Source: Aquirhabdus sp. (lineage in GTDB: Bacteria > Pseudomonadota > Gammaproteobacteria > Pseudomonadales > Moraxellaceae). From it: a stretch of 64,000 nucleotides of DNA. The position numbers and the translations under genes were made by a program. Below the pieces are notes generated by a model. It made no database searches. It had not been told where the DNA came from and worked only from the letters and a program-made list of their open reading frames with translations. The stretch covers positions 23,880 to 87,879 of the forward strand of contig JASLGO010000049.1 in the NCBI GenBank assembly GCA_030150135.1. Reading direction: 5' to 3'. Within the stretch, counting starts at the first letter, position 1. Each line of letters starts with the position of its first letter. Of this stretch, positions 34,220-43,341 are shown piece by piece.

Positions 34220-34714
34220 ATGAAAAGTGTCCTAGTCGCCTTACTGATGATTTTACTGCCACTTCAGCTATGCTGGAGTGCAGCAGCGATGTTTTGTCAG
34301 CATGAAACAGGAATGCAGGCGCGTTGGCATTGGGGACATCATTTGCATGTACTGGATGCTTCATGTCGCTATGAAATAGGATTTGCTGATCAATCAAAAC
34401 CGCATTTAGATCAGCAGCAGTCATCAACCCAACAAGAATCAGCCCAGCAAAAAGCAGATAGTCAGAGCTTATTTGCAAAGGATGAACATTCCAAAAAACA
34501 ATCTGAGCAAACTCAAAATAATAAACATGTCGTCATGTTGATCCATCATGGCGATCATATTCCAGAAAATTTACCGATCATTAAACCAATTCCGCTATGG
34601 GCAGATGAGGCATTGGATATTGTTGATCTGACAAAACAATTTGCTGTATTCCACAATTTTTATCAATCTCCAATACTGGAACAACCAGATCCTCCCTTAT
34701 GGATTGCCGCCTAA
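34220..34714 (+). CDS. czcI: CzcI-like periplasmic protein, head of the czc metal-resistance genes
   Basis: The 164-residue protein has a signal peptide (MKSVLVALLMILLPLQLCWS) directly followed by a Cys/His-rich segment FCQHETGMQARWHWGHHLH, which is the CzcI/CopI-like pattern of a small metal-linked periplasmic protein. The middle 60 residues are Gln/Ser/Lys-rich and look unstructured; the end has HHGDH and a conserved-looking LWADEALDIVDL. The start at 34220 is used because the signal peptide begins there. It precedes czcCBA by about 400 bp and is separated from it by a palindromic repeat. Confidence 0.75.
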   Translation: MKSVLVALLMILLPLQLCWSAAAMFCQHETGMQARWHWGHHLHVLDASCRYEIGFADQSKPHLDQQQSSTQQESAQQKADSQSLFAKDEHSKKQSEQTQNNKHVVMLIHHGDHIPENLPIIKPIPLWADEALDIVDLTKQFAVFHNFYQSPILEQPDPPLWIAA

Positions 34715-35120
34715 ACCAGATAGGTTAAGGTCGGTTCATTAGTTTCATAGATTACAACGTCGCCTACAAATTGGCTGTCATATTGCTATGTATGCGTTAA
34801 CAGTTGAACTTGAACAATCCTGAATGCTTGTCTTCTTTCCTTTCAAGGCATGTATCTACAAATTTTAATAGGTTGATTTTGCTGATGCTTTCAAATCTCC
34901 CCTTGCCCCTCTTTTTCTAAAGAGGGGCAAGGGCTCCTTCCTTTAGAAAAGGAAGGTTGGGATGGATTTGATAGGCATACGATCAATAAACCTTAGAAAA
35001 TGTGTAGATACATGCCTTGAAGAGGAAGACTGCAAAGCAAAATCAATGAATTAACGCTTAGTCCTATCTGATGATTTGTATGTTTTTTCATCATTTCTAA
35101 TTTGGGATTAGGCAAATATT
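34715..35120. other. Intergenic region between czcI and czcC
   Basis: This 406-bp stretch is mostly a 201-bp inverted-repeat element (34830-35030). A short AT-rich tail (35031-35120) should hold the ribosome-binding site and perhaps a promoter for czcC. No ORF. Confidence 0.65.
34830..35030. repeat. MITE-like palindromic repeat, copy B (about 201 bp)
   Basis: Its outer arms start with GTCTTC at 34830-34835 and end with GAAGAC at 35025-35030, and continue inward as TTCAAGGCATGTATCTACA (34842-34860) against its complement (35002-35021). The middle carries CAAATCTCC and a CCTCTTT/AAAGAGG hairpin like copy A. The inner right flank GATCAATAAACC is also in copy C. No transposase is encoded; no clear target-site duplication was seen. 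Confidence 0.75.
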
Positions 35121-36563
35121 ATGATTCTACGATCAACGGGTGTATGTACACCGATGGTGCTATGGAGCGTATTAATCGCTCCGCAAGTGGCATGGGCTGA
35201 ACCGACCATATCAAAATCGGTAATCTCGCCCGCAATGTTAAAATCAACCACGTTGGCATCAACCTTATTAACCCCGCCACTTCCAGCGCATTCTGCGGAT
35301 ACTTCCGAAGTTTTGCTCAGCTTGCAGCAAGCGCAGATGTGGGCGCAGCAATCTCAGACTTTACAATCGTTTTGGCAGCAGCGACAGGCAGTCGCACAAG
35401 CCAACGTGACACAAAGTCTTGTATGGCAAAACCCAGAGTTATCAATCGGCCAAACGGGATTTCATCGTAATACTGAGCTTGAGTTCAGTGTCAGCATTTC
35501 TCAAAAATTGGATGTATTTGGCGAACGTGCTGCCAGAGAGCAGCTGGCACGTATTCAGCTCCAGCAGTCAGACCTTGCTCAATTGAGTGATACCGCACAG
35601 TTACAGCTCGCGGTGACGGCAGAATATTGGCAACTAGCGCAAGCTGAGTGGGTGTTACAACTGGGCAACCATCAAGCGCAACTCAGCCAGCAGGCGTTAA
35701 ATGTGGCACAAAAACGACTCGATGCTGGGCGTATTGCTGCACTTGATTACGATAAAATTCTGATTGCGCATCAGCAACAGCAACGTGATTTACAGCGGAT
35801 GAACTCCGACCAACAAATCGCGCACGATCAACTCGCTCAATTCTGGGAAGCGGTACAGCCATTTTCAGGGACAGGGCAACCGTTACAGTTTCCCATTCTT
35901 GATCAATCACTGTCCAAAATTGATGACAACAATGATTTATTTCAGCAACAACTGAGACAGCAACAACAGCTTGCTCAGGCTGAACTTTCTCTCGCAAAAA
36001 TTCGCACCAAACCGCAGCCGACGGTGAGCCTTGGCTATGTCGAACGGCGTGAGGCAGTCTTGCAGAGCGATCAAAAAACGCAACGGATTATGCTGGGTGT
36101 GTCTATACCTTTGCCATTATTCAATCGTCATCAGGGCGTGGTGCAGGCGCAACAGGCCTTGCAGCAGATGAGTATGTCGCAACGTGAATTGGAGCTGCGT
36201 TTACGTCAGCAGCGGATGCAGCAGACATGGCGAACTTTGCAGGCATTACAGCAGCAATATCAGATTCTGACGACCCAACAAATGCCTCTTGCAGAGCAAA
36301 TTCAGCAAAAAACTTTGACTGGATTTGAAGTGGGTAAATTGTCCGTGTTGGATGTGCAGCAGGCGATGCGGGACTATCAGCAATTGCAGGCTGAACAATT
36401 ACAAATACTGGCACAAGCATGGCAAGGCATGCTGACGTTACAGGCGATACGCTTAGGTGTGTCGAATCCAGAATCATTGATCACGCCCAATAGTCGGTAT
36501 GCGCTGAATAATCAAATTCTGCAATCGGGCAAAGCGCTCGTTTTACCTGTAACTGGAGAGTGA
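35121..36563 (+). CDS. czcC: CzcC-type outer-membrane factor
   Basis: The 480-residue TolC-like protein has a signal peptide (cleaved probably after VAWA), then long coiled-coil segments very rich in Gln (for example LQSFWQQRQAVAQANVTQSLVWQNPELSIGQTGF) that form the periplasmic tunnel, and a second repeat with LGVSIPLPLFNRHQGVVQAQQALQQ. That phrase is typical of CzcC/CusC proteins. It is the exit channel of the heavy-metal RND pump. Its stop overlaps the start region of czcB. Confidence 0.9.
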   Translation: MILRSTGVCTPMVLWSVLIAPQVAWAEPTISKSVISPAMLKSTTLASTLLTPPLPAHSADTSEVLLSLQQAQMWAQQSQTLQSFWQQRQAVAQANVTQSLVWQNPELSIGQTGFHRNTELEFSVSISQKLDVFGERAAREQLARIQLQQSDLAQLSDTAQLQLAVTAEYWQLAQAEWVLQLGNHQAQLSQQALNVAQKRLDAGRIAALDYDKILIAHQQQQRDLQRMNSDQQIAHDQLAQFWEAVQPFSGTGQPLQFPILDQSLSKIDDNNDLFQQQLRQQQQLAQAELSLAKIRTKPQPTVSLGYVERREAVLQSDQKTQRIMLGVSIPLPLFNRHQGVVQAQQALQQMSMSQRELELRLRQQRMQQTWRTLQALQQQYQILTTQQMPLAEQIQQKTLTGFEVGKLSVLDVQQAMRDYQQLQAEQLQILAQAWQGMLTLQAIRLGVSNPESLITPNSRYALNNQILQSGKALVLPVTGE

Positions 36564-36565
36564 TC

Positions 36566-37843
36566 ATGATTAAAAATATTTCAAAGCTTTCAAAATTTCC
36601 TAAGCAAGGATTAATGGTCTGTATCGTGGTTGTGGTGACGTTGATTCTCGCAGTGATCATTTTGCGTGATCAATCGTCTGGATCAACTGAAAAAACGGAT
36701 GCAGCTAAAAAACCGTCAACACCATCTGAACAGGCTCAATCTTCACAAGCCCAGTCCGCACAAGATGCTCATGGAGATGATCATTCGCAAACAGAAAAAC
36801 AGGAACTGACCTTTACGCCTCAACAATGGTCTGAACAACCACTGACTGTCGAAAAAGCGAGCCTTGGACAGATCAATTCATCCATGACATTGCCTGCACG
36901 AATTACGGTAAATACTGATCAGCAAGCGCATGTCTCCGCAGGGTTTTCAGGACGTGTAGATGCCGTCTATGTTCATAGCGGACAGCAGGTGAAACATGGG
37001 CAGCCATTAGCCAGTTTGCTGGTGCCAGAGCTGGTTGATTTACAAAGCACGATGCAAATTCTGCAAAGCAAACAAGCCTTGGCAGAAGATAGCTACCAGC
37101 GTGAGAAGCAGTTGTGGCAACAAGGGATTTCTGCCAAACAGGATTATTTGAGTGCACAAAGTACTTATCGTCAGGCGCAGATTGAAGTACAAGCTGCTAA
37201 CTTTCGCTTAAAGGCATATGGCGCTGCGTCAAATAGTCAGGGGCGGTTTATTTTGAAATCACCGATTAATGGCGTCATCAGTAGTAAAGATTTAGTGATT
37301 GGAGAAACCATTCAGGCGGCGCAGCAAATATTTGTTATAGACCAACTTAATCAACTGTGGCTTGAGTTTCCTGTCCCTGATCAACTGGTCAATGGATTTA
37401 ATGTGCAATCGACTGTACAAGTTGATTTACCTGATCTAATGCATACCTCGACAACTGCCAAGATCATGAGTCTGACACCGACAGCGGATGCACAAACAGG
37501 ACGAGTCATTGCAAGAGCAATTCTGCGGAATGACAACCTACAGTTCCGTCCCAATATGCTGGTCAATGTACAAGTGCCGCAGACAGATGGGACAAAGCCA
37601 ACTCTCATGGTTGATGCACAATCCATACAGAATTATCAGCAACAATCGGTGGTCTTTGTTGTGGAGCACAAAGCCAATCAAATTCATGTGATCCCGCGTC
37701 CTGTACGCGTGGGACGATTCAGTCATGATCAGAAACAGGCTGAGTTATTGGAAGGGTTACAGGTTGGTGAGCAATATGTGGGGCAGGGCAGTTTTTTATT
37801 GAAATCTGAACTGGAAAAAGGGGAGGCTGGTCATGATCACTAA
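36566..37843 (+). CDS. czcB: CzcB-type periplasmic adaptor
   Basis: The 425-residue protein has one N-terminal helix (residues 16-35), then a His-containing acidic linker (residues 60-85, DAHGDDHSQTEKQ) that may bind metal, HlyD/RND adaptor domains with VSAGFSGRVDAVYVHSGQQVKHGQPL and FILKSPINGVISSKDLVIGE, and a His-rich end, GEAGHDH. The ATG at 36566 is chosen over the GTG at 36560 because GGAG sits at the right distance. It overlaps czcA by 11 bp. Confidence 0.9.
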   Translation: MIKNISKLSKFPKQGLMVCIVVVVTLILAVIILRDQSSGSTEKTDAAKKPSTPSEQAQSSQAQSAQDAHGDDHSQTEKQELTFTPQQWSEQPLTVEKASLGQINSSMTLPARITVNTDQQAHVSAGFSGRVDAVYVHSGQQVKHGQPLASLLVPELVDLQSTMQILQSKQALAEDSYQREKQLWQQGISAKQDYLSAQSTYRQAQIEVQAANFRLKAYGAASNSQGRFILKSPINGVISSKDLVIGETIQAAQQIFVIDQLNQLWLEFPVPDQLVNGFNVQSTVQVDLPDLMHTSTTAKIMSLTPTADAQTGRVIARAILRNDNLQFRPNMLVNVQVPQTDGTKPTLMVDAQSIQNYQQQSVVFVVEHKANQIHVIPRPVRVGRFSHDQKQAELLEGLQVGEQYVGQGSFLLKSELEKGEAGHDH

Positions 37844-40800
37844 TAAAGATCAACAGGCTGCCACTCAAGATCATTTGTCGCTGCAAAAGGGCTGGTTTGA
37901 CCAACTGATTGGGTGGTCTATCCAAATGCGAGTCTGGATCATGTTGGCAATGTGTGGGCTCATTGGATTAGGCATTTACAGCTATCAGCAATTGCCTATC
38001 GATGCTGTGCCTGACATTACTAATGTCCAAGTGCAAATTAATACACAAGCGGGAGGGTTTACGGCGCAGGAAGTCGAACAGCGGATTACGTATCCGATTG
38101 AAACCGCAATGGCAGGGCTCCCTACGCTAGAACAAACTCGCTCGTTATCACGTTATGGATTGTCTCAGGTTACGGTGATTTTTAAGGAAGGGACAGACAT
38201 TTATTGGGCGCGTCAGTTGATTAACCAGCGTTTACAGGAGGCAGTCAGTCAATTGCCGAATGAGATTAAGCCTAGTCTGGCTCCGATCTCGACTGGATTA
38301 GGTGAAATCTATCAGTGGGTGTTGACGACACAACCCGATGCCAAAAAGCCCGATGGCACACCGTACCAATCAACGGATTTACGGGAATTACAGGATTGGG
38401 TTGTGCGTCCACAAATTCAGCAAGTCTCAGGCGTTGCAGAGGTGAATAGTATCGGCGGCTACCAGAAACAATATGTGGTTTCTCCCGACTTTCAGGCTCT
38501 CCAGCGTTATGGTCTGACGCTGGAGGATTTAGAGCAGGCGTTGGTCAATAACAACGACAATCGTGGGGCGGGATTATTGGCTCGTAATGGCCAGCAATTC
38601 GCGGTGCGTGTGCCTGCACAATTGAACACAGTGAATGATATTGCCAATGTCGTGGTACAAAATCGCAGTGGTGCGGTCATTCGTCTGGGGGATTTGGCAC
38701 AGGTCGAAATTGGGCAGGAAATTCGCACGGGCGCAGCAACGCTGAACGGTCAGGAAACGGTATTGGGCACTGCCATGATGCTGACAGGCGCTAACAGTCG
38801 GATTGTGGCACACGCTGTCGATCAGAAGATCAAACAGGTACGGCAAAGTTTACCGAAAGGTGTGGTGTTGGAAACAGTGTATAACCGCACAACATTGGTC
38901 GATAAAGCCATTGCTACTGTGCAAAAAAACTTGCTTGAGGGTGCGCTATTGGTGGTTGCGGTTTTATTTCTGTTTCTGGGAAATATTCGCGCGGCACTGA
39001 TTACGGCGTGTGTCATTCCATTGTCGATGTTATTGACGTTCATTGGTATGGTGCAGCAAGGCATTAGTGCGAATCTGATGAGTTTGGGGGCGCTTGATTT
39101 TGGCATTATCATCGATGGTGCGGTGGTGATTGTTGAGAACTGTATTCGTCGTCTGGCGCATGAGCAAGAGCAGCGTGGGCGCCTACTGACTAGGCAAGAA
39201 CGGTTTCAACAGGTTTTTCTCGCAGCGCAGCAAGCACGTCGCCCGTTGATTTTTGGACAATTGATTATTCTGGTGGTGTATCTGCCGATATTTGCGCTGA
39301 CAGGAGTGGAAGCAAAGCTTTTTCATCCAATGGCAGCGACGGTCGTGATTGCGCTGATCAGTGCAATGATTTTGTCGGTAACCTTTGTGCCAGCGGCAGT
39401 CGCATTATGGGTGACAGGCAAAGTACAGGAAAAAGAAAATCATCTGATGCAACGCGCTAAACAAGCCTATCTGCATGTGTTGGATGCGGCGTATGCCTAT
39501 CGCACAGTTCTTGTGACGTTAGCAATAGCTATGCTGATCCTCACTGGATTACTCGCTAGCAAAATGGGCAGTGAGTTTGCTCCGACATTAAGCGAAGGTG
39601 ACTTTGCCTTAGAAATTAAGCGTGCTCCAGGGGCTGATGTTGAGCAATCTGTGGCGATGCAGCAGTGGATGGAGCGTTCATTGCGTGCACAGTTTCCTGA
39701 AATTAAGAATATTTTTTCTAGAATTGGCACCGCTGAGGTGGCTAATGATCCGATGCCTCCCAATAGTTCTGACGGTTATATTTTGCTGAAACCTGCGTCA
39801 GAGTGGCCAAATCCACAGGAGACATTGGCTGATCTCAAGACGCGTTTACAGCAAGTGGTTGAACATCAACTGGGAACAGTAAGTGAATTTTCTCAGCCGA
39901 TTGAACTGCGTTTTAATGAACTGATTTCAGGGGTGCGCAGTGATGTCGGCATTAAAGTCTATGGTGATGATCTGGATGTTTTGAATCAAACTGCTCAGAG
40001 CATTGCGGCTCGTGTGCGACAAGTGCGTGGTGCAAGTGAGGTTCAGGTTGAACAAACCAGTGGATTGCCGTTATTGAGTGTGCAGATTAACCCTACGGCA
40101 GCGGCGATGTATGGGTTAAGCGCGCAAACGATTCAAGATGTGGTTGCCACTGCGATCGGTGGGCGAAATGTCGGAAAAATTCTACAGGGAGATCGTCGTT
40201 TTGATTTAGTGATTCGTCAGAATCAGCAGTCACAGTCTCCAGAATACATTGCGCAACTGCCAATTCGTCTGGCAAATGGTGGTGTGATTCCTTTGGCTCA
40301 AGTCGCAACAGTCAAAACCGTTTTGGGTGTGAACCAAATGACCCGAGAAAATGGCAAGCGCCGCGTTGTAGTGACTGCGAATGTCAAAGATCGTGATCTA
40401 GGCTCATTTGTTCAGGATATTCAACAAGCAATGTCTGATATGGATTTACCCGCAGGCTATTGGTTGGGATATGGTGGGCAATTTGAAAATCTACAATCCG
40501 CCAAAGCACGGATGCTCTGGGTGGTGCCAATCGCATTATTGCTGGTGTTGGCATTGCTGGTTGCCGTGTTCAATAATGTGCGTGATAGCCTTCTTGTCTT
40601 TAGCGGTGTGCCATTGGCATTGACTGGTGGGGTGGTCGCGTTATGGTTGCGCGATATTCCATTTTCCATGTCGGCTGGGGTGGGGTTTATTGCCTTGTCT
40701 GGAGTCGCGGTACTCAATGGTCTGGTGATGCTGACATTTATCCGTGAGTTACGTGAGCAGATGGATGTGGTGAGCGCCACATGGCAAGGTGCAGTACTTC

Positions 40801-41045
40801 GCTTGCGTCCTGTATTGATGACTGCTTGTGTGGCATCGCTGGGCTTTATTCCTATGGCTCTTGCTACGGGAACAGGCGCAGAGGTGCAGCGACCTTTAGC
40901 GACAGTCGTGATCGGTGGGATATTATCCTCGACGCTGCTGACCTTGATTTTACTCCCTGTTCTGTATCGTTGGTTAAACGTGTGGCAGGCGAGTCGTCAG
41001 GCAAAGGCTGCTCCGACGGTTGATCCTTCATTGCAATCAAAATGA
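37833..41045 (+). CDS. czcA: CzcA-type heavy-metal RND efflux pump
   Basis: The 1070-residue inner-membrane pump has the RND architecture: helix 1, two large periplasmic loops and 12 helices. Helix 4 has DFGIIIDGAVVIVEN, the HME1 signature of Co/Zn/Cd pumps; CusA-type copper/silver pumps differ at this site. The region DAVPDITNVQVQINTQAGGFTAQEVEQRITYPIE and the late GTGAEVQRPLATVVIGGI are as in CzcA. It exports divalent metals with CzcB and CzcC. A palindromic repeat follows. Confidence 0.94.
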   Translation: MITNKDQQAATQDHLSLQKGWFDQLIGWSIQMRVWIMLAMCGLIGLGIYSYQQLPIDAVPDITNVQVQINTQAGGFTAQEVEQRITYPIETAMAGLPTLEQTRSLSRYGLSQVTVIFKEGTDIYWARQLINQRLQEAVSQLPNEIKPSLAPISTGLGEIYQWVLTTQPDAKKPDGTPYQSTDLRELQDWVVRPQIQQVSGVAEVNSIGGYQKQYVVSPDFQALQRYGLTLEDLEQALVNNNDNRGAGLLARNGQQFAVRVPAQLNTVNDIANVVVQNRSGAVIRLGDLAQVEIGQEIRTGAATLNGQETVLGTAMMLTGANSRIVAHAVDQKIKQVRQSLPKGVVLETVYNRTTLVDKAIATVQKNLLEGALLVVAVLFLFLGNIRAALITACVIPLSMLLTFIGMVQQGISANLMSLGALDFGIIIDGAVVIVENCIRRLAHEQEQRGRLLTRQERFQQVFLAAQQARRPLIFGQLIILVVYLPIFALTGVEAKLFHPMAATVVIALISAMILSVTFVPAAVALWVTGKVQEKENHLMQRAKQAYLHVLDAAYAYRTVLVTLAIAMLILTGLLASKMGSEFAPTLSEGDFALEIKRAPGADVEQSVAMQQWMERSLRAQFPEIKNIFSRIGTAEVANDPMPPNSSDGYILLKPASEWPNPQETLADLKTRLQQVVEHQLGTVSEFSQPIELRFNELISGVRSDVGIKVYGDDLDVLNQTAQSIAARVRQVRGASEVQVEQTSGLPLLSVQINPTAAAMYGLSAQTIQDVVATAIGGRNVGKILQGDRRFDLVIRQNQQSQSPEYIAQLPIRLANGGVIPLAQVATVKTVLGVNQMTRENGKRRVVVTANVKDRDLGSFVQDIQQAMSDMDLPAGYWLGYGGQFENLQSAKARMLWVVPIALLLVLALLVAVFNNVRDSLLVFSGVPLALTGGVVALWLRDIPFSMSAGVGFIALSGVAVLNGLVMLTFIRELREQMDVVSATWQGAVLRLRPVLMTACVASLGFIPMALATGTGAEVQRPLATVVIGGILSSTLLTLILLPVLYRWLNVWQASRQAKAAPTVDPSLQSK

Positions 41046-41090
41046 TAATGGATCTTTTCGTGCAACTTAGACCTTCATAAAATCCTCAGA

Positions 41091-41167
41091 AGTCCCTCTT
41101 TAGAAAAAGAGGGACTAATGAAAAGAGAGTCAAGGGAGATTTGACAAGGGTATAAGATCAATAAACT
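41091..41167. repeat. Palindromic intergenic repeat, copy C
   Basis: A perfect-looking hairpin AGTCCCTCTTT...AAAGAGGGACT (41091-41115) is followed by GGGAGATTTG (41134-41143) and the flank GATCAATAAACTT also seen in copy B. It has the right terminus of copies A and B but no matching left terminus, so it looks truncated. It probably ends czcCBA transcription. Confidence 0.65.
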
Positions 41168-41282
41168 TCGATTTTAATAACCATAAAAAAACACAGTGCT
41201 TCTTACTTATAAAAATGTTAATAATATTCAGTTATATTGCTTTATTTTTATAAAAACCATCATTTTAAATGCAAGGAATGCA

Positions 41283-43175
41283 ATGAGTTCTCCAAATCAA
41301 TTTAGTTTGCTTAAACAACGCCGTTTTGCGCCATTTTTTTGGACGATGTTTTTGGGTGCGTTCAATGACAATATCTATAAAAACGCTCTTGTCATTCTGG
41401 TGGCATTTCAAGGCGTGCAATTGTTCGGGTTAGGTTCAAGTGATTTGGTCAATCTAGCGGGTGCAATTTTTATTGCGCCATATATTGTACTGTCTGCAAC
41501 CGCAGGTCAGATTGCTGATAAATATGAAAAATCTGTCTTGATTCAGCGCATTAAACTCTTAGAAATTAGCCTGATGGTTTTGGGGGCAGCAGGGTTTTAT
41601 TGGCATAGTGTGCCGTTACTTTTTGCCATGTTATTTGGTTTAGGGTGCCAAGCGGCACTGATGGGCCCTGTTAAATACAGCTTTATGCCTCAACATCTCA
41701 ACGATACTGAGCTCACAGGCGGGAATGGTTTAGTTGAGACAGGGATGTATGTCGCGATTCTCAGCGGGACATTGCTCGGTGGTTTGCTCATGGAAGATCA
41801 CGTCCATGGTGCAATGTTAGTCGCTTTGGGCACACTGGCATGTGCAGTGATGGGATATCTGCTGAGTCGGTTTATTCCCAAGTCACCATCGGATGATGCA
41901 AATCTGAAAATCAACTGGAACTTTTTGACCGAAACTGCTCGCAATTGGCGGATGTTGCAAGACCAACGTACCTTACGTCTGGCGATTTTAGGCAACTCGT
42001 GGTTCTGGTTTTATGGTGCGATTATTCTGGCGCAGATTCCAGCGTACACACAAACTGTTTTGCATGGTGATGAAAGTGTGACGACGCTGCTGTTAGCGGT
42101 GTTTTCTGTGGGAATTGGTTTTGGTTCATTACTCTGTGAAAGATTATCGCGTGGACGAGTTGAGATTGGTCTCGTGCCTTTTGGTGCGTTTGGTTTAACA
42201 ATTTTTGCGCTGTTATTGGTTTGGATCAACGCGCCGAGCGTGGCGGCGGGAACAGTTTTGACGGCAACACAATTACTGCATGATCCGCAAAGCTGGAAAA
42301 TTCTCGTGACTTTGGCGTTGATCGGCATGTTTGGTGGTTTTTATATCGTGCCGCTTTATGCGATGTTACAAGCCGATGCAAAACCCAGTGAACGCGCCCG
42401 CGTCATTGCTGCCAACAACATCATGAATGCGATTTTTATCGTGGTCTCCGCTGTGTTTGCGATCGTTCTTTATCAATTACATTTCTCGATTCTGCAACTG
42501 ATCTGTGCTGTTGCAGTACTGAATGCGTTGGTGGCGATTTATATTTTTACGATTGTTCCGCAGTTTTTGGTGCGTTTTGTGTTGTGGTTATTGATTAATA
42601 CCATTTATCGCGTGCGTTCAGAAGGTTTACAGCATATTCCTGAAACTGGACCTGCGCTATTGATTTGTAATCATGTTTCTTATGTCGATGCGTTGATTAT
42701 TGGCACTGAAATCCATCGACCGCCGCGCTTTATCATGGATCATTTGATTTTTAAGACACCTGTGTTGGGCGGATTTTTTCGTACGATGAAAGCGATTCCG
42801 ATTGCCTCAGTGAAAGACGATCCCACCATGAAAGAGAAGGCATTTGATACCGCCGCACAAGCCTTACGTGACGGTGAGCTTGTGATGATCTTTCCTGAAG
42901 GTACGCTGACTAAAACTGGTGATTTCAATACTTTTCGCAACGGCATGTTAGAGATTCTTGCGCGCGAACCTGCGCCTGTTGTTCCGATGGCGTTGCGAGG
43001 CTTATGGGGCAGTTTCTTTTCTCGAATTGAAGGCGGCACGGCAATGATTCGACCGTTTCGTCGTGGCTTCTTTAACCGTGTCGAACTGGTGGTTGCTGCA
43101 CCGATTGCGCCGACTGAGGTGACGATGGAAAAGTTACAGCAGCAGGTTGCAGAGTTACGAGGGGATTTTAAATAG
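41283..43175 (+). CDS. LplT-like MFS transporter fused to a PlsC-like acyltransferase
   Basis: The 630-residue protein has an MFS half (residues 1-410; FAPFFWTMFLGAFNDNIYKNALVIL at the start is the LplT lysophospholipid-flippase pattern) and a C-terminal 1-acylglycerol-3-phosphate acyltransferase domain (about 440-630) with motif I NHVSYVD (H-x4-D), FPEGT in motif III and VVPMALRG. It could bring lysophospholipids across the inner membrane and re-acylate them. The AMP-ligase (acyl-ACP synthetase) domain of the full LplT-Aas fusion is missing. AAGGA lies before the ATG at 41283; a longer reading from 41196 lacks support. Confidence 0.88.
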   Translation: MSSPNQFSLLKQRRFAPFFWTMFLGAFNDNIYKNALVILVAFQGVQLFGLGSSDLVNLAGAIFIAPYIVLSATAGQIADKYEKSVLIQRIKLLEISLMVLGAAGFYWHSVPLLFAMLFGLGCQAALMGPVKYSFMPQHLNDTELTGGNGLVETGMYVAILSGTLLGGLLMEDHVHGAMLVALGTLACAVMGYLLSRFIPKSPSDDANLKINWNFLTETARNWRMLQDQRTLRLAILGNSWFWFYGAIILAQIPAYTQTVLHGDESVTTLLLAVFSVGIGFGSLLCERLSRGRVEIGLVPFGAFGLTIFALLLVWINAPSVAAGTVLTATQLLHDPQSWKILVTLALIGMFGGFYIVPLYAMLQADAKPSERARVIAANNIMNAIFIVVSAVFAIVLYQLHFSILQLICAVAVLNALVAIYIFTIVPQFLVRFVLWLLINTIYRVRSEGLQHIPETGPALLICNHVSYVDALIIGTEIHRPPRFIMDHLIFKTPVLGGFFRTMKAIPIASVKDDPTMKEKAFDTAAQALRDGELVMIFPEGTLTKTGDFNTFRNGMLEILAREPAPVVPMALRGLWGSFFSRIEGGTAMIRPFRRGFFNRVELVVAAPIAPTEVTMEKLQQQVAELRGDFK

Positions 43176-43341
43176 ATCTGTGACCATGTTTATTCTTATG
43201 AAAACTGATAATACGCTGAATCACAAAAAATAAACGTCATTGTATTGGCAAATCATTCTGGTTCGGCTCAATATCATTGATAGAGCAAGGAAATCGTTTC
43301 TTGTGATCTGAGGCGACGCTCATTTATCAAGGACTGAGATC

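Noticed and set aside
29818..41045. A CRISPR-like array or phage module in the repeat-rich efflux region
   Set aside because: The repeats are single palindromes at irregular distances, without spacers, Cas genes or phage genes.
37833..41045. CusA-type copper/silver pump as an alternative to CzcA
   Set aside because: The helix-4 motif DFGIIIDGAVVIVEN is the Co/Zn/Cd type, and a CzcI-like gene is present rather than CusF-like or CusRS genes.
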